From positions 1,659,501 through 1,723,500 of the forward strand of contig JAGPNK010000007.1 of NCBI GenBank assembly GCA_020746835.1: a DNA stretch of 64,000 nucleotides, in the 5' to 3' direction. The DNA comes from Stachybotrys elegans (lineage: Eukaryota > Ascomycota > Sordariomycetes > Hypocreales > Stachybotryaceae). Numbering within the stretch: position 1 is the first letter of the stretch; the number at the start of each line of letters is the position of its first letter. Below the pieces are notes generated by a model. It did not search any database, was not told where the DNA came from, and saw nothing but the letters and a program-made list of their open reading frames with translations. Below are positions 36,664 through 47,725 of this stretch, one piece after another. The translations under genes were made by a program, and so were the position numbers.

Positions 36664-39600
36664 GGACGAGTCCGCATGGCTGTCTTTGGGTCCCGAGTCC
36701 ACCGTCGGGATTTTGGCGAACACTTCGTACTGGAAAACGAGCTGGTGGTAGTTCAACGGGCGAGTGATAAGCTCCTCATCGCCGGGTCCCGGCTTGATAT
36801 GTACGTGTACACCCAGTCGATGTGTGTTTACTTGGTTCAATTCATCGGAGCCCGCCCTCGACATGGCTCTCTTGTCAGCCTCTAGTCCTTGTAACGGCTT
36901 CGACGTTGAAGCTGGTGAGCCAATCGCTCTCTGTGTGGTAGGCCACACAGTCAGAAGTGATAGAAGGCAGATACCTGTCTTGTTCCTTTATATGCAAAAT
37001 GATAGTAAGCCGTCATTGCATGTATGCATCGAGGTTATCCCACCGTTAGCGAGGAGCACGAACACCCTGATACTGGACCATGTGTTGGGTTCAAGTCTTG
37101 CACCATGGACCAAATGGTTGACCGCTGTTATGATCGTACATCGAGTTTGACACATCCCATCTTCAGCGGCGGCGGCCCGTTTGTGAACCGTGGGAGCATT
37201 TGGTCAAGCCGCCACCGCTATGCGAGTTGGGCAAGATTAGATGTGCTGGTAAGCATCCCATCCCCAAGCCAGGACATCCATCTTGGGAAGTATGTTGACA
37301 CATCGAGCGTATCGTGGCGCGTGCTACTAATATGGACAGACCCGGGTTATGTGGACGGCGGTCGCAAGTATTTTCGATGAAGTCTATGCGAACATGCCAA
37401 ACTGGCTTGCGAGGTCTGGGCAACAATCACTGTTCAAACATGGCACCCAACCTTCTTATTGTCCATTTCTATCATTATCTCTGAATACATATGCTCTGTC
37501 GTGATATGGTGGATATCAAGCCCTGGCCCAAACGAAACCGGGTTTTATACCTTCCTACTTACCTGCGCATGTCAGAGCCCACCCATGAAGCCTGGTGTGA
37601 AAGGCACCAAAGGAGTTGATACTGGGAGCCTTCCAGCTCTACTCACTTGGGCAGGGCGGGGGAGAATATTGGTTGTCTAGCAAGATGGAAGCAAGTTGCA
37701 AACCGATGGCGGTGGCTGGGGAATGGCCATCAATGCGAAGAAGCTGGCGGTCCAGGCATGTCACGTACAGGAACAAACAACATGGTCTCAGCATGATAGT
37801 GCTTGTCGCCACTGGTCCCTTGCTCAGTAGCTTGCGAAGCAGTGTCGAATACCCGATATGCTATGTTTGCTACCGGAGGACTGCCATGCCATGCTGCCGG
37901 CCAAGATATGCCAATTCGCCGCGAGACCGCTCGTCTATCCATTGAACAATGTTCGCCAATCAACCCTCCCTAGCGAGGAACCGGCTATTTTAAAGTTACC
38001 AGTCCATGTTGCGTGCGATCAACACCTCCCCAGTGGGCATATCCTCATGCTACATCAAATGTGCGATGAGAAGATGGTTGAACGATAGAATGACACCTCT
38101 AGCACCTGCTAGTGCTCCGTATTCTAGGACAGTAGAGCATTCAGTCGGTCATGGCCGTTGGCGTTGGCGCCAATATATGGTATCGGTTATGCAGGGACTG
38201 ACTGAGAAATTCGTCAGTCATGTCCCCAATGAAGCATACCCAAGGGGGCTGGATGTAGGACGAGGACATCCTTACACCTGATATCGACATCCGACCGAAG
38301 GCCGCCGTTCTTGCGTATATGCTGGGCCCGGTGCGATTTCGGAGAATCGTTTATAGGTTGGATATGGCATTGCGTACACTTCATGTCGTCCCGCCACAAA
38401 GCACCCCGACTCTCGTCACACTCGTGGGAGGCCCCCAGACATTCCATTTGCCACAGGCACCTGGTTCAGCCCGCGAATGTTGGGGTGCTGGTAGCTGGGA
38501 CTATTAAGCAAATGATCCATACACAGTGAACGTGTGGTTTGTATAAGAATCGACGGCGGGTCTCTCTCTCGTGATAATGGGAGGCTCACGCATGAGACCA
38601 GAATACTCCATACGGCGGGATGGTATGAATCGGCGCGTACAAGGTCTCGGTGTTGGCTGTCCATGTTACTCGTTAGCCAATAGGAAACCATAAGCAATCT
38701 TGGAAAGCCGTAACAACCTCACCATACATGCAACAGAAGAGGTTTTCTGTTTATGATATACTACGAACCTATCATGCATTGCCTCCTGGCTGCCTAACGG
38801 TCCGATGTCCTAGATGAGGGGCTCAGGAATACGGTGAGACAGGCATTGTGGGAAGTGACGGTGTTATCGTCACGCCTGCTATGTTCTCGTGCATGCGATT
38901 CTTCCTTGCTACACATCGGTGTTGGACATCAGATGCGTGAGTGTGACCCTTAATAGACTTGGCCTTTGACGTAAATACATCGCTGCCATTCTGTTTGTTT
39001 CATCGAACGTCTACGTCGGCGTTGAATAGTCGCGATTACAGTTGGATATTGAGTGACGGCTCAGTTTGCGATGCACGGGACCGAAGATTATTGTTATTGC
39101 TATCTAGCTGTGTGTGATATCAGTATAACTATCGCTGTCGCTGAAACTCCAGGGCGCTACTTACCTTGATCTTCACTCTTATTGCTGACGAGTGCAGGGA
39201 GCTCCAGCTACGACTGTATGGACTGATTGCTTGGGAAGGGTACGAATGTCAGGTTCGAAGGCCTGCAGCTGCTTCTATCCGTGCTCAAGGGGCCATATCT
39301 TCTCCCGTGGTCTTCCTTGGAAGACAGTAGTCGTAATTGATGGCATATCTGGACAGGAGATGTCGCCGAACTGGGTTGGGACCAGGAGCAGTTTCGATGA
39401 GAACGGATATACTATTTATCTGCTCCCTGAGCTATGGACGAAGAGCTGCTAAGTGGAATGCCCATACTTCTGCAAGTTGTCGACATGCGTGACTCCCTCA
39501 CATCTCCAGGGCTCGAGTGCCGACCATATCAGGTACTTCTCATTGCATTATTATATCCTATGGCTTACCGACTATTACTCCTTTGCTCAGGCTCCAGACC

Positions 39601-40857
39601 TGGGCGATCTTTACAAGAACCAGTTGCAAGTTGGCCCTGGCAACTGTCGGACAGACTCTTCACGTCAAGAGCAAAAGCTCGAGGTCATCGTTAATTGTAT
39701 TCAAGAGTTTGCACCCGAGTGCCGAGAGAGTTTTCGATACGTGTCTGATAACCCACGATTGAGTGCACGAAGCCTGAGAACGGACAGCGTCTAGTCTATG
39801 GATGTGTATCTGAGGCCGGTAGTATAAGTGCATCTGCCAGAGCCCCGATAACTCAAGTGCGAGCGGATATCAGAATTACGCATTGAACAGATATATCTAG
39901 GACGCAATGAAGAAACAAAATAGCACGAACAGCGACACGAACACCCCATGAGATAGCATGCCGAATATCAGGATGTATTCTCATCCATCAACAGCCCTGG
40001 TACATCTGTTCGGCTGCTATGGCATCGAGAGGCCGCGCTGTACACCGGATGCCATCAACAAAATACATGTCAAGTCTTTTCAGATGGGCGTCTGGCGTAT
40101 GTTGACAAACATGAACACAGCAATACGACACAAGCATTATCTAGGACAGAGGCAAATCATGTACTGTCTATGGTATGTATAGCAAACTGACAGGACAATT
40201 CAGGCGAGCAATGGATCACATATCACAGTCTCAATCACCACTAGCAACCCGACAGACAGTCCAGGTGAAAGAGACGGGCAGTCCAAGCTATCCTGTGATA
40301 CTGCTGTATGTCAGAGAGGCTATGCCAGTGACGCATGAAGCCTCTGGGCCATCAAGTCGAGCATACGATTGTGAACATCTACCGATGGTTTTCCACCGGG
40401 GAGACAAACTATACCTTTGGCATTACGAAGGCCACTACATGTCTGAGGAGGCGCCGCAGGATAGCTGCTCGGGACATAACCGACAGACCGTCGTCCTTAC
40501 AGCAGCCAGACTATTCTCTCTGGTATACATTGGATGTCCTCAATATACAACATTCCCAATGTTGTCAGGATCGCCTCCACTACCACACTCCAAGACAGAC
40601 AATTCATTCGAGCAATAAATTGGATAGAGTGCCTTTATTTAATGAGGCACGGGTAGTGGTCAGTATACACACCAAAAGTAGGCAGCAGGTGGTAAGGCGC
40701 AGCCTACAGCAGCTGCCAGAGAATAAATTATAAGCTCCCTCAGTAGAATAACCAAAAGAATATTGGTATCTAATTATTTACCATACTTAAATTTTTAAAT
40801 TCATATTGCCCTAGTAGTACTCAGGAGAGGGAGAAAACTAGAAGCTCATCTTTACTA
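36664..40857. other. Gene-free interval with scattered remnants
   Basis: About 4.2 kb in which all open frames are short and interrupted. Some stretches on either strand (for example minus strand 36652-36948, plus strand 39453-39794 and 40175-40618) have protein-like composition but no motif I recognise and no splice pattern I can join. I take this as non-coding or decayed sequence. Confidence 0.5.
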
Positions 40858-40859
40858 CT

Positions 40860-40959
40860 ACCTTTCCTCCTTCACCACCACCTTTCCTCCTTCACCACCA
40901 CCTTTCCTCCTTCATCACTACCTTTCCTCCTTCATCACCACCTTTCCTCCTTCATTGCC
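40860..40959. repeat. Minisatellite, five units of 20 bp, upstream of P41
   Basis: The unit ACCTTTCCTCCTTCACCACC is repeated five times with few changes. It is all pyrimidine plus A on the plus strand and lies about 320-420 bp before the P41 start codon, in its likely promoter. Confidence 0.92.
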
Positions 40960-41222
40960 ACTCTCTACCTCCATCATCATTCTCTACTCCTCTGTCACTA
41001 CTCCTCTATCTATGTGTTTTTTACAGCTACATCATTCTCTCTAAGCATTCGCAAGCATCCCGCGTTGATCTGCTGCGACCATTCACCTCGAGCACTCACC
41101 TGTAAGCATTACATCCAAGTTTACTATGATCCGTTCACTAATTAATATTCTAGTATGGTGTTCATTCATTGCCAAGCGTCTACTCCAAGCTCCTACATGA
41201 TTCAAAGAATAAACCATACCCA

Positions 41223-41279
41223 GTATGTATCCCACAGCACATTCGTTCTGCATCACGATTACTTATTTAACAAATATAG
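41223..41279 (+). other. Likely 5'-UTR intron of P41
   Basis: A 57-bp segment begins GTATGT, has TTTAAC near its end and finishes ATATAG, two bases before the ATG at 41282. Removing it deletes the in-frame upstream codons from 41225, so it decides the start as MASSITSQ. Confidence 0.6.
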
Positions 41280-41281
41280 CA

Positions 41282-43567
41282 ATGGCCTCAAGTATTACTA
41301 GCCAGAGCCAACCTTTTGTACCTGCCACGGCAGGCAACGACGTTGGAGGCCCAAGCAAGGAATTCTTAGACTCGATTGTCCACAGCCCCAATGACCCAAA
41401 CAGATGGGTCAACGCATCCAAGGCCGAGACAGATAAGGCCTATGCCTTTATTACAACAGAGGTATTTCGCTCGGTCGGCGCCTCGAAAGAGACCCACACG
41501 AAGTGCTGGACAGATACGTGTGCGAAGCTCAAGGCAACCAAGATCCTCGAAGCCACAGCTTGGGGCACCTGGAATGGTCTCGTTGACTGTCGCCGAAAGC
41601 TAAGGGCAATGGACAACTATGCAGAACATAACGGAAAGAATGGGGCAATGCCCCAGCTCTGCCTGCCTGCGCCAACGCTCATTGCCATGTATGCGCTGTC
41701 TGCCCTGCGCGGATGCGCTGGACAAACAGACAGCTCAACACCCCTGCTGATCAAGCACAAACAGTTCCAGCGGATTCGAACAGCTATTGAGGCATACCCC
41801 ACGACGAAAAGTGCCACTTTCCATATCACCAGTGTCCCTGTGGAAGAGATGGCGTGTCTAGTTGACGAACCAACGAAGCATATACAGGCATTTGATCCGC
41901 CTGCCGAGGGCCAAAGTCCTATATCAACAATGGTTCAGTTAATGCCAAGCAATTCGCCCGCTCGTGATTTGGAGACGAACTTAGATACCATCTTGGATGG
42001 CATTACGCCACCTCGGGAGTTAATGGCCGCGGATCGTACACCACAGGAAGACCCTCAGTCTATCCCGGCACTACACGATATAGTCGACAGAATGGAGGTT
42101 GATCCTCCTGGTGATGCTGTGGCTACCCAGGACGAACCCACAGGACAGGCTCCTGAGAAAGCACAGGCGCCTGTAGGAGCTGCGCCGTTTGTTCCTAATA
42201 AATCGCCCACGATGGAGCTGAGGGTTACTCTGTTTGGCCAGCCCTCAAACCCGCCGTTTCACCTGTTAGGCATATACAATGAGATACGCACTACCTTCTT
42301 TCAACGCGATCTATCCATCAGCATCATGGACAAGGCATTCCAGATCATGCGGCAGAGAAACGGCGATGATGAACAAGTGGTTAAGATCATCAAGGATGTT
42401 GCATGGGGCCCAAGGCGCCATAGGCTTTCGGTTCTGCCAGGCTCAATGAAGCAGGAACTTTGGTACTGGTCCAAATACAAGTTCCCTGATCTATGCGACT
42501 TTCTCGACACTATCCTTAACGATGACAAAACGGAAGTTATTGTCAGGGAGCCCATATCAAGCAGTACATGCTTTATGGCAACAGACAATCCGTTGCTAGA
42601 TATTGCTGCAATGGTCGCGTTGATTGGCGAACGAGTCGCTAAAGAACCAACCGTTGCTTTCATGCACCCAGCTATCACCCATATCGCAGGCCTACAGCGA
42701 GTTGCTGCGCAGTGGACAACCAGAAGGCTGCAGCAACTCCGCGGCACGATCGCCGACCACCGAGCCACAATTCAACAGATGGATGGCGTCCGGATAACCC
42801 TACAAGAGGACATTGAACGTCTGCGGGAAGAGAACCAGGTGCTTAGAGCCAATGCGCAGCAGGTAGTAGCGACCGAGGCAACAACGCAGTCAGACATTAC
42901 TCGTCTTGCAAACCAGCATCATCAGCTTGTCAGCGAACACAATCAACTCAAAGCCGAACATACACAGCTTGCCTCAGACCGGGATCATCTTGTCACCACA
43001 CAGAATCATCTCCAGGCCATGAACAAATGCATAGGCGCCGAATTGACTCAGGCTGTTGCAGACCGAGATCGCCTCAAGAACGAACATGACAGACTGTCTG
43101 CCGAGTATGAACATCTCAAGGCCTCTAATGAGCGCCTTGCCTTGGCTGCCGAACACTCCAACTCAATGTTAACAGAGGCAAACACTAAGCTAAACTCTCT
43201 GAAAGCAGCAGCTCGGGAGGAGGTAAAACGTCAAACTCAGTCCCTTCAAGATGAACAGGCGAATCTCCAGAGTCATCTAAACAAAGCAAAAGAACGAGTC
43301 AAACACCTTGAATCCACCCGCCGAGCAGCTCGAGCACGAGTACAGCTACTTGAAACAGAGCGAGCTCTGCTTCAAAGCAGTCTGGATGCTGCGAACCAGC
43401 AGGTCATTGACCTCACTCATCACCAGGCAGCCCAACCTGGGCAGGCCAGCGTAGGGGTACAGACCGACGACCGTATCCCACGATTAATACAATACCTGCG
43501 TGAGCGAACGAGGGGACAACAGATACTCGCGAGCTTTGATCTTCTTGAGATAGGTGGCAATGAATGA
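41282..43567 (+). CDS. P41: intact coiled-coil protein of unknown family
   Basis: A single open frame of 761 residues from the ATG at 41282. The order is: an N-terminal region (about 1-215) with WVNASKAETDKAYAFIT and WTDTCAKLKATKIL; an acidic, Pro-rich linker (about 215-300); a compact conserved block (about 302-490) with NKSPTMELRVTLFG, ELWYWSKYKFP, TDNPLLDIAA and FMHPAI; and a long coiled coil (about 490-720) with heptads such as LREENQVLRAN and HLKASNERLALAAEH. It ends SVGVQTDDRIPRLIQYLRE and a short acidic tail. No signal peptide or membrane helix. I do not recognise the family and assign no function. It is intact, unlike its paralogue P30, and has an intron-bearing leader and a plausible 3' flank, so it is probably expressed. 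It converges on the broken Gfd2-like gene. Confidence 0.8.
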   Translation: MASSITSQSQPFVPATAGNDVGGPSKEFLDSIVHSPNDPNRWVNASKAETDKAYAFITTEVFRSVGASKETHTKCWTDTCAKLKATKILEATAWGTWNGLVDCRRKLRAMDNYAEHNGKNGAMPQLCLPAPTLIAMYALSALRGCAGQTDSSTPLLIKHKQFQRIRTAIEAYPTTKSATFHITSVPVEEMACLVDEPTKHIQAFDPPAEGQSPISTMVQLMPSNSPARDLETNLDTILDGITPPRELMAADRTPQEDPQSIPALHDIVDRMEVDPPGDAVATQDEPTGQAPEKAQAPVGAAPFVPNKSPTMELRVTLFGQPSNPPFHLLGIYNEIRTTFFQRDLSISIMDKAFQIMRQRNGDDEQVVKIIKDVAWGPRRHRLSVLPGSMKQELWYWSKYKFPDLCDFLDTILNDDKTEVIVREPISSSTCFMATDNPLLDIAAMVALIGERVAKEPTVAFMHPAITHIAGLQRVAAQWTTRRLQQLRGTIADHRATIQQMDGVRITLQEDIERLREENQVLRANAQQVVATEATTQSDITRLANQHHQLVSEHNQLKAEHTQLASDRDHLVTTQNHLQAMNKCIGAELTQAVADRDRLKNEHDRLSAEYEHLKASNERLALAAEHSNSMLTEANTKLNSLKAAAREEVKRQTQSLQDEQANLQSHLNKAKERVKHLESTRRAARARVQLLETERALLQSSLDAANQQVIDLTHHQAAQPGQASVGVQTDDRIPRLIQYLRERTRGQQILASFDLLEIGGNE

Positions 43568-44390
43568 GCGGTTGAATGGGTTCTATTTCTTTTTTTATAT
43601 TTTTCTTTTTATTTCTTCACTTCTTTACGAAAGATGGGTTATGCAATCAGCTTGGGGCAAGATATACAGAATGGATCAATGGACAGTTAGGAGGGGAATT
43701 ACCTTTGCTAGGTGTTTGTTTTGGCATGAAGTCGGCCTGAAGACAATGTATTGGGATTGGTACCCTCCGGAGACTTACGCGTTTTATTTCAGATTGTTAT
43801 ATGGACAGACAGGACGGGGAAGCTGGCTTGTTGGTTGGGAAATCAGAGCAGGGAATGGGAATCAATGATCTTATACCTCACTTCACTTTGCAATGCTCAC
43901 TCCAGTGCGAACAGTATACATTATATGATTATATCTTTCTAAGAGCATCACGACGTTACCACAGACCGTCTCAAGTGAAGCGAACTCGGCCTATATAATA
44001 CATATACTGACAGATATATCCTGCGACTTATCTAACACTCTGTTCGCGATGCTCATGCCTGTCGGCTCAGCCATATTACACGGCTGTGTGCTGCCCGTGG
44101 AGGGCCTGAAGGACCATATACAAATCGCCTGGGGGAGACCACCATGGAACATTCACTCTGCGTATATATTGTTAATTGGATATCTAAGCTAGGACGCGAC
44201 GCGACACAACGCGATGCGGTGGCGTGTAAGTAGAGCACGATATACGCCTGGTGATGCAAATGGGAGGGTAAACGAATATTGTCACAATAGAACGAACTTG
44301 TAAACTGGATTAGGATTCCAGAAACCCAGAAAATATGAGGCAAGCAATGATGACTTTCTTCTTCATCCATCCATCCTATAGCTACTTGTA
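43568..44390. other. 3' flanks of P41 and the Gfd2-like pseudogene
   Basis: T-rich just after the P41 stop (runs of T and TATT, likely 3'-end signals), then unremarkable sequence. A 104-residue frame starting inside the P41 end is composed of UTR-like sequence and is not counted as a gene. Confidence 0.5.
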
Positions 44391-45875
44391 TTATACTGCA
44401 GGTTGCCCCCGTGCCCAAGCCAAAAACAAAGCCATCAGCCTCTGATCCTCCACAAGGTCATCCGCGCTGATACAAACACGCTTCACGTTGCTTCCATCGA
44501 TAACACGGAACCTGGCAGGGACCCATTGGAAGTCGTCGTCAGTGCCAGAAGGAAGGGTAAAAATATGCGTAACAACGCGCTCATCATCCTCTACGGCGGT
44601 TTGTTCCGTCAGAGACAAATTGGTCATCTGTGCAGCCAAATCTGTTAATGTATATACTTCTATGTTATTGGGGGGGATGCATACCTGTTTCGCCGTGCTG
44701 GTAACCACATCGGCAATGGGGGCTTCGGCCTGGGCGACACGAGGGAGATTGGGCCGCGCAGCTGGGAGGGGCGCAGCTGCGGCGGCAGGGGGCTTCGGGC
44801 GGGCGTTGGGGGCTTTGGGGGCGTTCACCGCGTTGATAGTAAACCCTACGAAACCGGGATGCATCATCGGTCGAAGGGGTTGGCGAGCAACACAGAAAGT
44901 GTGATATTGTTCGTTGGTTAAGGTGCCCAGTGCGATAAACTTGGCCAGGGTAAAGACAGCATCGTTTGCTGCACAATGTGAAATTGAGTTGCCATTGTGT
45001 TCAGTAATGATGCCAAGAGCATCACAGGCCTTCTCTGCGCTGGGTTTAGCATTGGACCTGAAGTGTTCGGCAAAGTATGGGTGTCTTTGTAGGTCCCAGG
45101 CTTGAACACCCTTGTCTGTAAAAATTGGCTCTCGAAGTCGGGAGGTGATGTCTTCCTCAAGACGTGAGTCCCAAGTCAGTAATATAATGTCGCGCTCTGA
45201 CTTGTTCCTGACCTCGCGAGGCGTGCGGTTCATCTCACGAAGGTTGCTCTACTGCTTTCGAATAAGTGCACCGATTTCCGCCTCATTAATATATCGCGTT
45301 TGGCCAAATGCGAACGCGTACGGGTTTGTCTTATGCCACCGCACTCGACAAGTCTCATGCCAATGGTCGTTGTACTCGTCGATGGCGTAGTGCCAAGCCT
45401 TCATTAGCTTTCGCCAATTTCCGCCACGGTCGCCTGGGTCTTTAAAATCGCGGAAATCGGACACATCCCCAGACGGGACGGCTCCAGCATTTGCCGGGGG
45501 GGGTGAGAATAGCCCATCCCCCCAGCGGGGCGTATCCTCCTGGTGTCTAGCCACGCCATGCCAATCTCGGTGACTGGGGCGTATCGGAGGCCATCGCTGG
45601 TCAGCTTTTGACGGCACAGTGTCTCAAAATCAACAGCGACAATGATGGCATCGCTCGTCAGGAAGGTTTTGCGTATGTTGCGGGGAGGCTGGGACACAGG
45701 CCGACCAGCACTGTACGCGCGTATACCCGATAGACTGGTTAATGTTAGACCGTTTGCTCACCAGGATAAACGGAAAACCAAGTACTTACCCGTCGTACGG
45801 CAACAGTCCAGGCTGCTGGTTCCAAGGAACCTTTTCGGCTGTTGGCTGTTTGCGAGGCTCGACTTGCTGAGACAT
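44391..45875 (-). pseudogene. Gfd2/YDR514C-like nuclease-fold protein, broken by a frameshift and a stop
   Basis: Exon 1 (45875-45790, MSQQVEPRKQPTAEK) joins exon 2 at 45734 across a 55-bp intron (GTAAGT, ACCAG). Exon 2 reads IIVAVDFETLC and VTEIGMAWLDTR, then must change frame between about 45550 and 45480, near a run of eight G, to continue DFRDFKDPGDRGGNWRKL and AFGQTRYINEAEIG. A TAG at 45249-45251 then interrupts the same frame before NRTPREVRNKSERDIILLTWDS. The end of the domain has GNSISHCAANDAVFTLAKF. VDFET, the central D and the H...ND block match the DEDDh, RNase-H-like layout of Gfd2/YDR514C-type domains, whose activity is unproven. A Pro/Ala linker and acidic C-terminal region follow. 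Two breaks make a functional product unlikely, unless the G run is a sequencing error and the TAG is read through. Confidence 0.72.
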
Positions 45876-47016
45876 GCTGGTATGTAGGCAGGTACTGCAG
45901 GTATGAAAACGCTCAACGCGAGAATGAGGATGTGAGGATGAAAGGTAGACTGAGAAGTGGATGTGTACATATTGAAGATTTGTGGGCAAATTATGGGTCT
46001 TAGGGCCAGCTCACCAATCGGAGGAACTTTTCACAGGCAGAAAACTGGGTTTTTAGACCTGGTTTGCTGGTTCAATGGAGCCGTTGGTCCTTGAAGGGTT
46101 GGGCGCCGCTTACAGACAGGTAGGTACCCTAGACCTGTTTAGCACCAGTTCCTTGCTCATCTTACTGTGCACTGTAAACAGGCTGCCTGCAGAATTCTGT
46201 GCCTCTGCGTGTCCCAAGGACAGCTTTGGTTTGCGTGTTTCTTGTCAAGCTCGTTCATTAAATGTAATCCCCAGGGGAATCGCGTGAGGCAACCAAGCTT
46301 TGTTTCTACCTCGCCGACCAATCTGGAGTTCCTCCAAAAGTTTTTGAGACAGCGGGATGACACATAAAATGGGGATGCACTCGGCCGAAAGGTGGCAGGT
46401 TGGCTTGTTCTCCATAGCGGTTCCGTTCGCACCGTGTTTCACCAAAAGGAAGTCACTGTATATACGAATTCTCCCGAGCCAATAATACAGGCACTTACTA
46501 CTACCTCGTTATCCTCTGGCTCTGGCAACAAAGTGAGGTCATCTGATGATCTTCATTGTTTGCTGGCTCTGACCATGTGGATTCATTCGGCGGTGCCATG
46601 GACCTCTTGGTTTTGCATGCACATGCACGATGCATCCTGGTTCCGGAAGCGCATGGCAGCATGGTTGGTGCTCATTACTGTTGATAAGAGCGTGTCGCCC
46701 ATCAGACAGCTCAAGTCGCCGGAAGCTACCCTTCATCAATACCAGGTACCATCCGGATTTAATTGATCAAGTACACAAATGTAGTCGGTGTCTTTGAGGT
46801 GAGAGGGACGAGAGCTGTTAGCGAATCTCTACGAAGGTCCCGAGCCCTTGGGAACCGCAGTAGAAGACCGCTGCTGGCCACTCACAAAAGTCCTGAGCCC
46901 CGAGCATATAAAAAGAGCAGGATGACGACTTCAAATAACTAAGATCTTGAAAAGAAGCATCGTTTTGGACCCGCCGTCTCCTCCGCCTTTCTCCAGAGTC
47001 TGTATGCCAATACTCA
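45876..47016. other. No supported gene
   Basis: Upstream region of the Gfd2-like gene and about 1 kb of unrecognised sequence. Frames at 46157-46445 (minus) and 46392-46766 (plus) overlap and carry no motif. Confidence 0.5.
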
Positions 47017-47266
47017 TGATGGAGTAGATGCGCGCAGCGAGGAAGAGGGAACTGTAGTGTATGCGAACAACTACAGTTGTACTGCTGCCCTATAGGACCA
47101 AAGAACAGAGTCAGGCAATGAAGAGATCGTTAGAATTACCCATTTGCTTGACCCCGAGAATAATGAGGAAGTAGCGGCAGCGGCAGCAAGCGTATGCGTA
47201 TGTAGGTAGGAGACCTACATAGCAGACTAGCCCTGATGTGTGTACTGCTCATCTGCTCTGGCCCTA

Positions 47267-47282
47267 ATATTGGTTCCAACAA
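47267..47282. repeat. 16-bp direct repeat, left copy (candidate target-site duplication)
   Basis: atattggttccaacaa, identical to 47710-47725, immediately outside the nested element. Confidence 0.85.
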
Positions 47283-47709
47283 AATTGAGTCAGGCCAGAT
47301 CACGCATTCCTGGCCCAACGCGGCCACGGCACCATCCGCAGCCACAGCCGTCACATGCTTCTTCGTCGTGAGTCCACGCAGTCTGAGGACTTCCGCCGGA
47401 ATCGTGACGGTATCCCGACCTCGGCGCATCGCTCTCGGCCAGCCTCGTCAGAACACACGCCGACGAACGGTATGTACATACATCGAGGCCAGTCTGCTAA
47501 CTACAGCCCCCCCCAGACTATATACGCTTTTGCTGCCGCCGCTGCTGCAGCCCCCTCATTGTTCTCTGGCTCTGGCCAATGGGTGATGTTAGTAGTTTGA
47601 CAATCCCTTTATTGCTTGACTCTGTTCTTTGGTCCTATAGGGCAGCAGGGCCACTATTATTTGCATATACTATTGTTATTTTTTCCACACTGCACGCACC
47701 TACTCCATC
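47283..47709 (+). mobile_element. Repeat element copy B-inner (427 bp), nested and flanked by a 16-bp direct repeat
   Basis: A forward copy sits exactly between two copies of atattggttccaacaa (47267-47282 and 47710-47725). Deleting it plus one of these repeats restores a continuous reverse copy. Its left half encodes, on the minus strand, EVLRLRGLTTKKHVTAVAA. It is about 100 bp shorter at its left end than copy A. The ends, AATTGAGTCAGG and CCTACTCCATC, could form a weak imperfect inverted pair. Confidence 0.65.
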
Positions 47710-47725
47710 ATATTGGTTCCAACAA
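47710..47725. repeat. 16-bp direct repeat, right copy (candidate target-site duplication)
   Basis: Identical to 47267-47282. The sequence after it (GGCTGGCC) continues the outer element. Confidence 0.85.

Noticed and set aside
40175..40618. 147-codon plus-strand frame with VFHRGDKLYLWHYEGHY, slightly like retrotransposon integrase tails
   Set aside because: The resemblance is a few residues only; no polymerase, integrase or long terminal repeats nearby.
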